From the NCBI RefSeq assembly GCF_020360975.1, contig NW_025408670.1:6200001-6264000 (forward strand): a stretch of 64,000 bases of DNA. The letters run 5' to 3'. How positions within the stretch are numbered: the stretch's first letter is position 1; each line of letters begins with the position of its first letter. The DNA is from Hirsutella rhossiliensis (Eukaryota; Ascomycota; Sordariomycetes; Hypocreales; Ophiocordycipitaceae). Of this stretch, positions 13,001 to 26,090 are shown one piece after another. A program made the position numbers and the translations under genes. Below the pieces are notes generated by a model. That model did not search any database. It was not told the DNA's origin and saw only the letters and a program-made list of their open reading frames with translations.

Positions 13001-15612
13001 CATAACCCATGTATGTACCAATGAAGGAAAATTGATGCCTCGAGTATACATATGCCGCGGTTTGGGGTCGGGGGGGGGGGGCAATTAGTGATTGATAAGG
13101 ACAGCAGCCACAACAAGGACGGCTTGCCTGCAGCGGCAAGCCCGGTAAGGGGGTCTCCGTTGGACGGCAGCCGCTGTTCACAATGGTCTCGGCGAAGTGA
13201 CTTGATGCCGAAGTGCGTTCAAAGCACCCTTACAGCGAGGTGGGCATCCCGGGCCCCTGGAACAAACATGCACCCGACGGGACAAGACACTCGTGGGGCA
13301 CAATGAGTCCGACATAATGCCCCGGAAGCGACTCACACTCACGTCAGAGTCGCTGCTTATGCTCACTGACGCCTGAAAATTTGAAAAAGCGAAATACTCA
13401 GCTGCAAATGGAGATGGCCGCTGGTATTGGTCCATGCGCCGAGCAAGGCTGCCGGGGCTTCACAACTACGGCCCAGCATTGCCTCACCAACCACTGTGCA
13501 CTCTCTTTACATGTACTGCCGCCGTTTCCTTGCTCGTACCGTTACAGGTGTGCATGGGTCTTCGGCTGCTCTCCCACCTCCGGCGTCGTGTGATTCCTCT
13601 GCCTCAGACCCCGTAAATGCTTAAATATAGTCCGGGCTTGGGTGGGCGACAGCCACCACCAGATTTCTGAGACATGGGCTCATCCCCTACACGGCAAGCT
13701 CCGGGTCTCAACGGTGCGTTATGTGAGAAGTGTCTCATCTCGTTGCAGGTTAAGACTGGGCCTGATGCACGTCGACCAACAGGCAGCCAGAGAGCCCCAC
13801 GGAAGATCCTCCAACGAGCTGTTTATAGACATCAAAGACAAGAAGGCTTTTGAATCGTAGATGAAGAAACACGTGGATCCACAAAGAGCCCTTCCTTCCC
13901 CCCTGCTCTGTGCTCATCAGCAGAGCCTGCCGGGTATACGCCAACGTGACACCGACAGTGGCAGCGACTCGGCAAAGGACCGAGGGCGTTTCTCTGGCCA
14001 CGCCGCTTTCTCGACGAAGGATATCATTGCCGGTGAGCCGCTCATCCCTGCTCCGGGGCTCTGGCCCTCGCAGTCCAGCCAAGTCACGCGTCCTTTGGCC
14101 GCAGCCGCGAAACGTCGCACCGAGGCACTGTCATGCGCTGCCCTGCCCCGGCCCTTGCAGAACGCCCAACAACGGCACCACGCGCCTCTCAGACTTCCTT
14201 GTAGGATTGGCCCAAGTTATACGATGCAGCCCTCACTGACGCGGGAGCTGCAGGTACCAAGTACCGTCTCCTCCAAACCCAGCCCCTGAGGAGCTCCAAG
14301 GAGAATGCCGTAGATCGAGAGACTTATTCTCCAGAAGCGTCGTATTTTCCATTGGAAGCCGTCGTCGTAGACTGTTGAGCCAGGTTCCAAGTGGCTGTGA
14401 GATTCCATCAAAAAGTAGGTTCGCGTTTCATCGGCAACATCAGCTTCCCCTTATCCACCCACGCTCGATTCTTTTCCGGTCATCCATTGACTCGGTGGCG
14501 CCCTCCGTGCCCCTTTCTGGAATGAAAGGCAAGCTTCCTACCCCGCCTGGATACCCCCTGCCTCAACACCAAGCCTTGCAGAGGCTGCCCGGCAGATGCC
14601 TTCAGCAGGGCACAAGATTCTGTGGCGCCCCGGCTTCCCAGCCGTCCCCAACTTGGTAGATACATACTGTGCATGGCACGGTACAGGACGTACGCGGCCA
14701 TCTTGCAGTATCGTCTGGGGTAGTCCCCAAGTCCAAGAGTGGCGTCCCGGACACTGTAGGTGCTACAAAAGACCCTGAGGGTGGTGTCTCCCCCGCTCCA
14801 AACAAGGCATAATGAGATTGTGTTCTGATGCAAATATAGAACCGAGGACGGGTTAAAGACGCAACTATTTGCAGTGCGATGTTGTCGTATGCATGTACCC
14901 GTACGTATGTAAGAAATATGCGGACATTCAAAGGACTGCTCTCGCATCGCCAGCCGTTGTCAAGCCATGGGTATAGCCCAGGTATCCTGCAGCTTTCGGT
15001 GCCTCCTAGATACTCTAAAGAATATGAACCATTCCGAGTCTACAACGGAACGATCGGTGGGCAAGGGTGGCGATGCAGGCGATGCAAGGGACCCCGAGAC
15101 CTGTCATCTTTATGCCCTTGTTGCCCATCCACAACTGACTAACGTGAATAACAGAGCCTGCGTCAGGCCGCTAGTGTGCAATGCGCAATAAAAGTCGAAT
15201 AGGGTACGGCCCAACCAAGTTTCGAAAAGTCTGCGTCCAAGGAATCGCGCGAGGGAGTCCAAGCCTGTTGGCGTCACTCTCACCGTGCTCGACTCCCGCA
15301 GCGTGCCACGACGTTGCCAACGGCTTGGGGGTGAACTAGAGGCCTTCTAAGCTTGCTTTTGCTCGCTTCCTTCATCACTCGATCGCTCTCCGTCGCCTTG
15401 TAGAGTATACCCTGGCACTCCCCTGTTGCCCACTCGTCGGCACGGCCGTATCCCCGCATAGCCTAAATACTCCTGATTCCAGAGCATAAACGTTCAATCT
15501 TCGCCCTTTTGTCAGATTCGTTTCCTCGTTTATTGACTGGCCGTGAAACGCTTTCTCCCGCACAACCTCGCGCGTTTCCCAACAGCTTTGCTTCTTGGAC
15601 CTGACAGAAAGA
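7008..15612. other. long gene-poor stretch, no supportable gene
   Basis: About 8.6 kb with no open frame that has recognisable domains. Parts are AT-richer (see 7640-8640). Between about 8900 and 10800 several short frames look faintly coding-like but are interrupted by stops, so old decayed genes or transposon pieces are possible. A run of 12 or more G lies at about 13070-13081. Confidence 0.5.
7640..8640. other. AT-rich block, probably decayed repeat or gene relic
   Basis: Base composition is visibly more A+T and TpA rich than the flanks. On the minus strand a frame from 8405 down reads as plausible protein and then continues past in-frame stops and a frameshift to about 7790. This fits an old degenerate copy of something, perhaps mutated by RIP. 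I could not assign it to a transposon or gene family. Confidence 0.3.
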
Positions 15613-15867
15613 ATGGCGAGAAAGTCCCTCTTGTCTCTAAACGTCGGCTTGAGCACCTCCACCGGGTAAACACTCTTCACCTTGACTGTCTTGTTCTTCT
15701 CCCGTGCCACGGACTAAACTAGGGACAGTTGCCATATTTTTGCGCAGCCGTCCGAGGCAGAGAAAGAAAAGCACGCCAAGGAAAGCATCGAGCGCTGGTT
15801 GAGCGACATTGACGCGGTGGTACTTCTCCACGCTTTGGTCCGTGTGGTAGAGGAACGTCAGTGTTGA
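15613..15867 (+). CDS. RWL small-protein family member 1 (predicted, two exons)
   Basis: Exon 1 is 15613-15665 (17 codons plus 2 nt); exon 2 is 15729-15867. The 63-bp intron starts GTAAAC and ends GGACAG, with a branch-like GACTAAAC about 10 nt before the acceptor. The product is 63 aa, opening MARKSLLSLNVGLSTST; exon 2 carries KESIERWLSDIDAVVLL and ends VRVVEERQC. Exon-1 length, phase-2 intron and the distance from splice to RWL match the genes at 22733, 28664 and 37182. A competing acceptor at 15747 (GCGCAG) would shift the frame and give only 35 aa; the GGACAG choice is favoured because it yields the family motif. A pyrimidine-rich leader precedes the ATG. There is no signal peptide and the function is unknown. 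Weakest of the four because of the acceptor ambiguity. Confidence 0.4.
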
Positions 15868-18800
15868 GCAGGCCGCGTAGTAGCTATAGTTGCCTTTTCC
15901 TGCAAAAGATACCACAACCGGGAATGTCACTTCAGCCGTGACCGACTTGATATCCGCACCGGATAGAATCGAGGTATTGGAGCAAAACCATGTGAAGATT
16001 CGTCGGTGCTGTGGAACCAATGTTGCGATAGACAGTCGGTCCGTCGCGGTTAAAATTTCTACGATTTACGAAGGAAATATAAGATCTGGCACTTCTTGTT
16101 CTCGTCCGATACACGGCTCCCGCCGGAGGTGCTCACTCTCTCCTCCCGCTGTATGACGCGGCCAGGCTTGTTAGGTGTGACGTAGTGCCGATCAGCTTCC
16201 AAGCTATGTCAGTTCCTAGCCGTACGGACGTTCTCGACTCGTCTCGAGGCCGCCACTGATGCAATACTATCGGGCGACTTCGGCAACATGCAAGCGCGCA
16301 GACTGGTCGTGGGGCGGTTTTCGAAGACACCGAGACTCCGAAATGGAGCAGACTGCGTGGATAAAAGCAAAAAAGATCCATTTGGGGCCAATACTCTCAT
16401 CCATTCTGCACAATCGTTGTGGCGCTGCGAGACAATGCAGTCCAAGCCGGGGAGGACGGAGGCTTGCATGTCCCCCCCTTCCACAATCCCAATGGCTTGC
16501 TCATTTAACATCGCTGGGGCATCGACGTAGCAAATGGCCACTACTCAAATGCTTTGAATTGCCAAAGGCTCACAAATTCACATGCCTTCTGGTTCCAGCT
16601 AATTAAGAGGAAGCTTGCGGTCGCGTCAAGAGCGAACTAATTCTTATTTTTGCCTCCTCTAAGGACGGGGCCAAGTCACGCGCACGAACTTGGGGCCACG
16701 GCGGATGCTAGTTTCAATGCCGCCTCGCCGGGGCAATCTATTGAGCCTGGATGCTGGTAGGGAGCCCTGGCTATGTACATGATCCCTCTGCCGCGTGACC
16801 ATTCGGGCCGGGGTGTCCCTCGGAGCTCATTCCAATAGGGCGCCGCTCTGGCCAGGAGTCTGGTCTGACATCTATTCCGCAGCGTAGCGATGCTAAACTT
16901 TCGTCCACGGGGCATCTCCTTGCATCCCGTGTGAAGCCAACTCGCGCCGTTGCATCAAGGGACTCCAGCTGGAGGCGTGCGAGCCGTTCTGCTTCGGCAT
17001 GGGATGGACAGCAACATGGACAATTCGTGCTTGGCACAAATGTCTCGCATCTAGAACTTTGGCGCCCTGCTGAATCACGCAGCCGCGGGCGCACAAGCTA
17101 TTCACTGCATGCGCAGACGCAGAGACATGTATGTTTGGCAAGCGGCTCCAGTACAGGAGACCGGAGGTAGGGAGGGGGGGTGCCTTTGGAGCGCCCCCTT
17201 TCCTCGTGACAGGGAGGGCGAGAAGGAAAGAGTATGATGGCCGGACGAGCTTTTATGGCCAGTACAGGTGACCGCCTATACCAGCGTACAATCTCAGCGA
17301 CGCGCCCCCATCCGGCCATCATTTTCCCTCTACAACCCGACCCAAGCATCCACGACATGGTTGGCTCAAGGAAGTCTCTGTTTTCCTCAAGCTTGAATGT
17401 GCATATCTTTGTGAATTTTCGACACGAATATGCGCCGAGGAAAAGCTAACGTTGGAGGTCCAACTTTCCACATCCGCCGAGGCCCGTATACTTTGACGCG
17501 GCCGCTTGCCTAGAAGCAAGTCCTGCATACTCCCTTTTTGTGTCCACAAGAGATACTGCGTGCTACTGGGCAGCTACGGGCTCCCAACACTACAACATAA
17601 TCCCCCGGGATGCAAATATGCCCGCTCAAAGTGTTGCATCGGAGTCGTGCTACGTGGGCCTTGTGGCTATCCGCATAGTGGATTGACGACATGACTCCGT
17701 CAACTTACACCCCCCCCCCCCCATTTTTGCCCTCAATACTACCTCTTCAGGTATTTACTCTTTCTTTATTAGGTCCGGTGATGGCATTGGACGAGAAGCT
17801 CTCGTCGAAGCACCGAGGAGGATCACGACGTCTGGTCAAAGCGTCCCCCCTGCACGGGGTGGAGCTGGCTCCGAGGTTTAGACACCAAGCATGTGTGCTG
17901 CCAGCAGCGGCACGTACCTGGCCTCTTACACCGGATAACTTGCCGATCAAGCTGTCACCTGAAGTGAAAAACCTCTTGCCCCTGGCATCTTGATGATGCA
18001 GTGTTGATCTCTTTGCCAGGGATCCTCTTGGCTGGCAGGCCTCCAGAGTTCAGGGGTTCCCCTGGTTTCGCAAACTTTGGCAGCTCTGCAACTCGAAACA
18101 CGCGTCCATGCAGGCTGGTTGCTGCATGTGCTTCCACTGGGGCTTTCACCCACCCAGCATGGATAATAAGCGTCCTTTGCGTGGCGGCCTGTCGTACGGC
18201 ATTCCGCCAGCGGTTTCTGCAGGCCACACAAGCCAGCACACAGACAGCCAAGCCTGACACAGGCAGAAGATGAGGCTGCATGATTGACAGGATCAATTTA
18301 GCAAAGAAATGGAGAGGGGGAAAGAAGCAAAACGAACGCGCGTGAGTAGGCTCTTGCCGCTGTCTAACCTTGTCGAGCTGGGACGCAGCAGGAACAAGAG
18401 CAATGATAGACATGTAAAATTAACGCCTTCATCCTTGCTTCCGATAGGCAGGGTGTGAGTCCTTTCTTTCCGAGACATGAAGTTACTGCTACGCCGTAGT
18501 CGAGTTGATTTAGCTCATCCGACGGATTGACGGAATTGAACATGAATGAGGCGGATGCGTTCATCTCCGCGGAGGGCAAACATGCCGCAGCCAGTCTACT
18601 GCAGTGCTCAACTTGGCTCGCCTTGATAGTAACATCTTTGCGGCCTTTCCGTGTACATGTACATGCACTCAGCGAACGGCATGTAATTACGGGGGTGCTT
18701 ACTGCGGGCTTCTTTGTTGAGCTCGACCTGTAAACAATGACCAGCCTGACTGGGCAGTGCAGGGCAGACATCTAGTGGCTGATCGCAGGAAGCGGTATGC

Positions 18801-21800
18801 CCTCCCGGTTCCCTGATGCTTCGTCGACGTGAGAAAGATCGAACGACAGAGCCTCTGGCGCCATGCCATCCGATTGGAGGGCTCAATCTCGTCATATATA
18901 GATAGGCCAGGTTGTGCGCGCAAGCGAGAGGGGGGAGCCAAGTGACCGGGCCGTGCTTGTGTGGCTTCTGGCCATCGGCCCGGCGCATACCTACAACGAT
19001 CACTGGACGGTGCCACGACGCATGTCACCAAGTCCAATCCCGAGGTTCAAGAGATGCGCGAGGCTTGGCGGCCAGTCCAGTGGACCCTCCGGGGAGGTCG
19101 GAACGAGATGCGGTCGTGAGGGGAATCGAGAGAGGCGAACAAAGCCGGCGGGGGGGGAAAGAAAGAAAAACATAGACGCGCCCACGAGGTCATCCGAAAG
19201 CTCGGAGCCATCCCCGAGCGTGCCTGACTGGCTGCACGGCGGCTAGTCGGATCACAGCAAAGTTGCATATTCGGGGAAGCCGTCTGCGCGGGCGCAAGAT
19301 TCGGTTCCGCGAAGAGGAAAATTAAAAAGAAAGAAGGGCGAGAAAAAGGAATGAGGATAAACACAAAGGCAGGTGCATCAAGCCTGAGATGGCATTTTCC
19401 GCATATTTGCGAATATCTCGAGCCGGTCAATCAGTTCGTGTGACGCCGGGAGACCCCCCCCCCCCGGTCGTGGCCGGAGACCCGCGTCGAAGCCAGCCCG
19501 TGCATTTGGACGTATTGGAGCAAAGACCGGTGACCGAAGCCCATCAGGGCTGAAGAAACTGGCCGACGGCAGAGTGGTGCAGACTGGAGCCAGGCTGACA
19601 GCTGCCGCTCCATATTAGCTCTGAGGTCCGAATTAGAGTGCCGGCGGCCATGCGGCGGTCCGGCCCGAGACGAGCGGGACCGTTTGTTTCCGTCTCTAAA
19701 AATAGGCCAATTGGAAAAACGAAACAAAAAGAGGAGCTCGAACCTGGCGGGTGGACAGCTTGCTCTTTGCCAAGACCGCGAATGGCTTCATTTTTGTGAT
19801 GGCTTACCGCCTGACGGCTTCTCGGGCGTGCAAGGGTGGGTGGTGCACGCAGCGCGTGACCTCCCCGGCAAGCCATCTCCAGATTCCGACTCTGACCTTG
19901 CTGTGCCTTGCAGTGACCAGCGGAGGAATAAGGAGAAAGTAGAGCTGCCTGGCCGGCTCAGTCGCTCCCGGATTGCCAGATCAAATTGCCCCTTTCTTTA
20001 GGGCTACTGCCCTGCAGCTATGGTGCTGACGGTGGGCTGCATGGCAAGGGGCCCCTAGCCAGGCTTCCAATGCCGATCCGGGGACCGCTATTTCTTTGCC
20101 TCTGCCCGAGGTAGGCCAAGGATGAAGACCTCGAGCGATGACGAGACTGGTGGCGTGCAAATGAACGCGACACTGGGCCTCTGATTGGAGCAGCGGAAGC
20201 TAGTTGCAGATTGCGGACGTGATTCCGGGCGAGGCCAGAACCGCGATTTGCCTGAACCTGCAATCTCAGGCTCGCCGAGAGCCAGCTTAACGAATGAAAT
20301 CGCTCCCGCTTCGTGCTAAGAATGCTCGTGCTTCGCGTACAGGAGCGGGCCGACAAATCACGTCAGTATAACCCTTGCTTAGCCACCGTCTCGGAGAGAG
20401 GGGCGTTTGTCTTCACCAACCCCTTGGTGGTGTTGAGGGTGGACGAGTGAAGGAAGAATGGGGCAAATACGACGAGAACGAAAAGGCGAACAAAAACGAC
20501 GTGTGCCGCCAAGGTACATAGGATCGGAGGCTCCATATCGACACTCGGTGACGTGGCCCCGGGCCACGAGTCCCATGGAGTGTGAATTTCCTTTTCTTTA
20601 TTTCCTTTTTTGCCTTGGCTAGCTCCGTGGCAGGGCGTGTCGCACAGAACAAAGAGAGACTCTCACCGGGGGGATAAAAACGGACAACAGGGTGCTCGTT
20701 TTTGGCTTCCTGCTGTGATCCCATGCTCCTCCCCTCGCAGAAGATGGACACGGGCCCAAGAGACCGGGGCGGAAGAGGAAAAATAAGGGGGGGGGGTAGG
20801 TTGCCGTCGGACTGGAATGCCGCTTCGCCGAGGGATGCCGCTGCGGTGGCCCGACGCAACGAGGGTCGCGCCGCCTGACCATGCACGCACTCGCAGTTGG
20901 TGACGTTATGTCTCCGGCCGAGGGAGCTCCGTGGTCAGGGCAAAGTTGCCTCGCGGGCAATGTGCAGAAAAGAAGGGGGGGAAGTGAGGACTGGTGGCGG
21001 GCTCGACAAAAATGACCGGGCCGGGCGTCGCGTCTCTCTGGCACTCCGCAGTCTGCATCCGACTCTATCCGGCAGGCCAAGCCGGCGGGCAACCAAGTTC
21101 CAGACCAAGCACCGGTGATGACGGTTGTCCACGCAATCGGATTGGCGCACCCGTTATGTCTCACGGTGAAACGGCACCAAAGAACGCAAGTCCCCTCCCT
21201 CTATGTGCACCTGTCATTGAGAATCATCCCACACCACCCTTTCTCAGCCAGCCGGCCGGGGCTTCGTACCTGGAGCGCCCTGAAGCCGCTCTTTGAAGGA
21301 GTTGAGATCCGTGACGCGCTCACGTCGGTTTCGAGCCTCTGCGTCTTGCGTAAATTCCACGCCCGGCCTGGGGATCGATGTACTCAATGGCGGCTCTGGT
21401 CCTATTCACAAGTAGGACTATGCAGCTCGGCCCCAGAATTCGCCCGGCTGATGGACCATGGTCTCTGCTGAGCAAAACGTTCCCGGCCAAGCCAAAAGAA
21501 ATTCAAAATCTAAAAAGGCCGCGGCCACGATCCAAGCCTGCATCGTCAGGGACGATCGAGAGGCCTGCGACTTTCCACCTCGGAAAGATGCTGCACCCTT
21601 AAAAGGCTTAAGTCCGGCTCGACACTTGCATGTAGCGTGTGCTGTTATAGACCGGGGGGGGAGTCGTCCCGCATAAGCTTGCCCTAGGTGATTCAGTCGT
21701 GCCCCCACCCTCCCTCCTCCTCTGCAGGTTGGCGTGTAATTATATACATGTGCGTGGGTGGGCGTGTGCTGGTCGTGTGCGGGCCCTACATCAAGACCGG

Positions 21801-22732
21801 ACTCGAGAGGCCTACTTTGTGTGGAAAACCACATCGTGGTGAACATGGACCAACAGGCTGACCAGGTGTGGGCGCGTGCATGTAGCGTGCCGGTTGAAGT
21901 TGAGGCCTTTCCGTGTGCTTCGTACCGTTACTGCCTCGCAAGATCTGCGCAGAGTCGAATCCATACCACCCCTCCCCTCATTTTGAGCCCCGGCTTGGAT
22001 GCTTGGATGCCTGTCCACCCACAGCGATGCCGGTATGCATTGCACACCGCATGGGATTCTGGAATCTGCATTGCAAGTGCTTGCAAAATTGCTGCCACTC
22101 TTTTCGAAGCCGAGCGCCCCCCCCTTTTCCTCTTCCTTCACCCCCTCCCAGGGCAGCATCACTTACACCGCGCTGTCTTGCCCACCTTCTTCACAACTGC
22201 CCGGCTCAGGCAGGAAGTGGTACAGCCGTCGCCTTGTCTTAGAACTGCGGCGGTGTGTCAGACAGAACATGCAAAGTTGCAGCTCTGCAGCACGCTTTCT
22301 TCATGTGCCTGGCTGACCTAGTACTACTCTTTATCGTCAACCCGGAGATCTTGTCTCCACCACTTGGCCGGCCATGGACGTGTGTGTCCCTTGCTTTGGC
22401 TTAGCAACTCACCGGGTATCCAGTCTAGCTTGCTTGGCTCAGCATTGCATGTATCCGTCACCTGACGAGTACAGTATTCTTCACCCTGTCCCCAACATCG
22501 TCTCCTCGACCTCGTCCATAATACTCGCGCGCGCCCCCCTTTCTCTTTCACCTTTGATCGGCGCTAGACTTGGCCACCACTTGTCTCTTCTTCGACCTCT
22601 TGCAACCTCTTCCTCGCCCTCTCTCGCAACCTCTTCCAAGCCGTCCGTACATGAACATCAACTCTGTCCCGCGCCCGATCGCTGTGACCTATTTTCCGCT
22701 TCTCTCCTCCTTCCAATTTTTGCTCGCCCGAC
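15868..22732. other. gene-poor stretch, no supportable gene
   Basis: About 6.9 kb with only short unrelated frames on both strands. Homopolymer runs occur at about 17710-17722 (C) and 19456-19466 (C). Some 150-200 codon frames at 20.4-22.3 kb are proline/arginine-rich, lack any domain signature and are read as chance frames. Confidence 0.5.
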
Positions 22733-23026
22733 ATGAGCCGTTCAAATGACTCCGTCGACGCCAACTGGGGCTCCGTCGCTGAGCACGAGGACATGTAAGC
22801 CAACCCAGTCCCCTCCGTCATCCTGCTTCCATGCACATGTCTCTCACCCCTTGACAGCACCAGCCCCCCCCCGGCGCCCCAGGTCACTGGAGAGGAAAGG
22901 GCGCTGCACAGAAGCGAAAGCCTCGGCCGATGGTTAAGCTCCGAAGAATCTCGAATCATCATCCTTGGCGCGCAGCCTCGCGCAGCTGAAGACCGATCCC
23001 AGCCATTCACGTCGACGCACAAATAG
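22733..23026 (+). CDS. RWL small-protein family member 2 (predicted, two exons)
   Basis: Exon 1 is 22733-22794 (20 codons plus 2 nt); exon 2 is 22858-23026. The 63-bp intron has a GTAAGC donor and TTGACAG acceptor. The product is 76 aa. Exon 1 contains SNDSVDANWGS; exon 2 contains HRSESLGRWLSSEES followed by the aliphatic run RIIILGAQPR and a polar tail ending in STHK. The SNDSVxxNxGS block is shared with the gene at 28664, and the phase-2 intron position and RWL motif with all four members. The 200 bp before the ATG are rich in CT with repeated CCTCTT, a usual fungal leader. No signal peptide, membrane span or known domain. A longer minus-strand frame (22564-23169) covers the same DNA but shows no domain. 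Confidence 0.55.
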
Positions 23027-25504
23027 CATTCGCGTTCCTGTCTTCGATGCCGGGACGCAACTGTTGGGGGTTTCTTGGGGCATGGTGGACAGCTGGTGTC
23101 CGAAACGAATGTGAAGATGATTAATGCATGGCAGGGGCGCTCAGGGTCGACTTGGGCGGGCGGGGACATGGATAGACATGGACCAGATTAAACGTCCGAG
23201 CTGCCACGCGTTGTCCAACACAATCAATGTCTTGGGTAACAGGATCTGGAATAGATGATGGGTTACAATCCGATGAATAAATGTGTAAAAGGTGGAAGAG
23301 AATGTGCATCGCAAGATGCCTCAGCGTGCCACGGCCCCATCATTTCATTCCTTTTCATTCTTTGATTGCCATGGCCGTGGCATCTGTACAGGGCACCGTC
23401 CGGAGTCACGTATCGCCAAATGTAGAGCCAAGATCCCTCAGTCATCTCGTATCCGGCTTGTTGTACGAAGCACAGTACAAGTATCAAAGGTTAGCGGGCA
23501 CTGGACACTGGATGCTCGGCAGGGGTCAGGCAGGGATGGACCGGCTTGTCAAGCCTCTTGGTCTTCGCCACACAGATCCATAAGACGAAAGTACGAAAAA
23601 GGAATCATAAAGGATGGCGTAACATACAGCGGTCTGCACACAAGCCTGCGAGATGCCTCAACGGAGGGCTGACGAGGAGTGGCTCCCGGGCTTGCCAGCG
23701 GATATGGGCTCCCACGGTAGGGTATCAGTTTGAGACAATATGGCGCGCCACAGCGAGAACGTAACACAATCGCGATGCTGCTCAGAACCTCTTTGCCTGC
23801 TGACGGCCGTGATCCTCGAGGCTGCCCGGGGCCGGTGTCTACGGCGGGGGTGTGAGTGAGATGAACGACGGGGGCGCCCAGATGCTTATGGATAGTGGGT
23901 GTAAGTCAAGGTTGAAGGAAGCCCAATGTTCACTCTGCGACATCAGGTGTCTACCAGGCACTTGTTGAGCACAGTGCATAATATGAGACGCATGTCTGAC
24001 CTTGCTCCGGCAAAGATGCTTGCTGGGGTCTGGGGTTTCCCCCGCCCACCCCCCCTGTGTAGATTTTTCTGCATTCAAGGGCCAGGGACTTTCAGCCCTG
24101 CTTCTCCACGCTGCCGGCCAACGCCAGGGAGCCGAGCGCTAGCCCATCAAGGGACTCGTGCTCTGTTCTAGCCGGTCAAACACGTGTCTACCGTGGATCA
24201 TTGCGTGATGCGCAGATGTAGCCAAGAGAAGAACGTGTTGGTCGCTCTTGTGCGTGTGTGGTGTGAGCCAAACAGAGGCGGCCTGCCTGGTCTTTGGTCG
24301 AAAGGCCCAGATCTACGACAAGGGTCTGTCCGGGGGGCTGTTCATCCCGTCAAATGGCAACCAACCAACCATTTCCCAAAGGGTTTACCTCTGCCCATCC
24401 CCCTCCCCCTCTTACATACACTACAAAGTGTACAAAGTGTACACCTTATGCTGCGATGCGCGCAGGAGCCGGCAAGGCAACTATCTGTTTTTCTTTACCC
24501 AAGGTAGCTCCTCGGAAAGGGCATATCCGAGTCTTAACAGTCCGGACACATGTACCCCGGGCTTGATAGGTCCACCCCCACCAACTGCATCCGCTCCCTA
24601 ATAGACAGCCATTATTCTGGATGAATATTCGGGGGTTTCTCCAAGTTCTACAACAGATGGTTCCTACACCCGCCTTTCCGGATTGGGCCAGACCATGAGC
24701 GGGGGCTTCATTTTTCAATGCTCCCACCCCCCTTGCTCTGGAATCAGCTGCGATCCCGCCCCCTTCCAAAAGAACAACGCCCATCCGACGAGTACAGTAG
24801 GTACGAGACAGCAGCATGCGTCGATGATGTGAGACTTGTTTTCCTTTTCGACGGACAGACGGACAGGGATCAATGGCCAAGTTCAAGTCGCCTTGAAAGA
24901 GCAAATGGCAACGTACCTAGTGGTTGAAGAGAACCTGCAAATGAGACAAGTGTCTTCAAATGAGGCAACGCAAACAACAGGTACTCTGCGAGTGCCGGCG
25001 TTGTGGCTATGCAAAGCCCACAAGGGACAAAGGGCATAGATTATTTTGCCTTTGATTCTCACCCGTTGGCGACCCAAGGCAACGACGATGGAGTCACAAT
25101 GGTTGAGTAGAGGCGCGGATGTGGGCGCAACAGCTAGCCAAATCGTCATCGGTTTGCCTTCCGCCGCCACGGAACAGGGGCAAATAAGAGGGGGGGGGGT
25201 GCGGGACGTGAAAGAATAAGGATGTCTACGTGGCACCCGAGTACGAGCTTTCGAAGCAGAGTCAGAGCAAATGGGGCCATGAGAGTGCCGCGCGACGGTG
25301 AGACGGACCGTAAGGCGTCTGCTTTCAAGTTAGGACAGGGAATTGTATGCAGCTCCTCTCTCTCTTGATCCGCGGAAGCTGGCTCAGTGGTGGTTGGGTC
25401 CAGTGCATGCAGGCACGTCGGGTACCTTTCGCTTGCACACCTGCCCGCCATGCTTGCAGGGAAAGGAAACTCACCAAAGGATCTTGACCCTGCCCTGCTG
25501 AGCT

Positions 25505-26004
25505 CTCTGCCCAAGTCTGCTGATCCTATAACGCAGTGGCGCCTCTCATAGCTTTGGGCACAACGCTCCGGGCGGGCACCCCCGAGACTACGTAAGGTGC
25601 CTGTACGTATGTAGGCCAAGCGATCTCGAGGATAGAAGAGGCGTTAGAGTCACCCAGTCTGTACTACTATAGATGGGCAAGCCAGGTCAAGATGCACCCG
25701 CCGCCCACCCCCGGCGGTGGGGGGTTGCCCGTCTAAGCGGGGGTGACAAGGCACCCTCTGCCTAAGCCTGCTGATCCTATCATCCTATAACGCAATGGCG
25801 CCTCTCATAGCTTTAGGCATAATGCTCTGGCCGGGCACCTCCGGGACTACGTAAGGTGCCTGTACTTATGTAGGCTAAGGGATCTCGGGGATAAAAGAGG
25901 CGTTGAAGTCACCAAGTCTGTACTACTGTAGATGGGCAAGCCAGGTCAAGATGCACCTGCCGCCCACCCCGGGGTTGCCCGTTCAAGCCGAGGTGACGAG
26001 GCAC
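25505..26004. repeat. adjacent tandem duplication, two units of about 250 bp
   Basis: Unit 1 is 25505-25754 and unit 2 is 25756-26004, directly abutting and roughly 85-90% identical by eye. Both carry ACTACGTAAGGTGCCTGTAC and GATGGGCAAGCCAGGTCAAG in the same order. Unit 2 has an extra 8 bp near its start (a second ATCCTATC) and lacks about 9 bp of a GC-rich run near its end. Many differences are transitions. No coding sequence is seen in either. Confidence 0.9.
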
Positions 26005-26019
26005 GGCTCACGGTCCAAC

Positions 26020-26090
26020 TACCTAGGTAGGTATCCGTAGATAGGTAGGTAGACAGGTAGGTAGACAGGTAGGTAGATAGGTAGGTATCG
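26020..26090. repeat. TAGG/GGTA simple-sequence array
   Basis: Repeated GGTAGGTA-type units broken by GACA and GATA. The array starts at a TACCTAGGTA palindrome (26020-26029) just after the tandem duplication. The motif resembles a short telomere-like or transposon-derived satellite, but the unit is 4 bp, not TTAGGG. Confidence 0.85.

Noticed and set aside
22564..23169. 201-codon minus-strand frame over RWL member 2
   Set aside because: No domain, low-complexity composition, and it overlaps the better-supported two-exon gene on the other strand.
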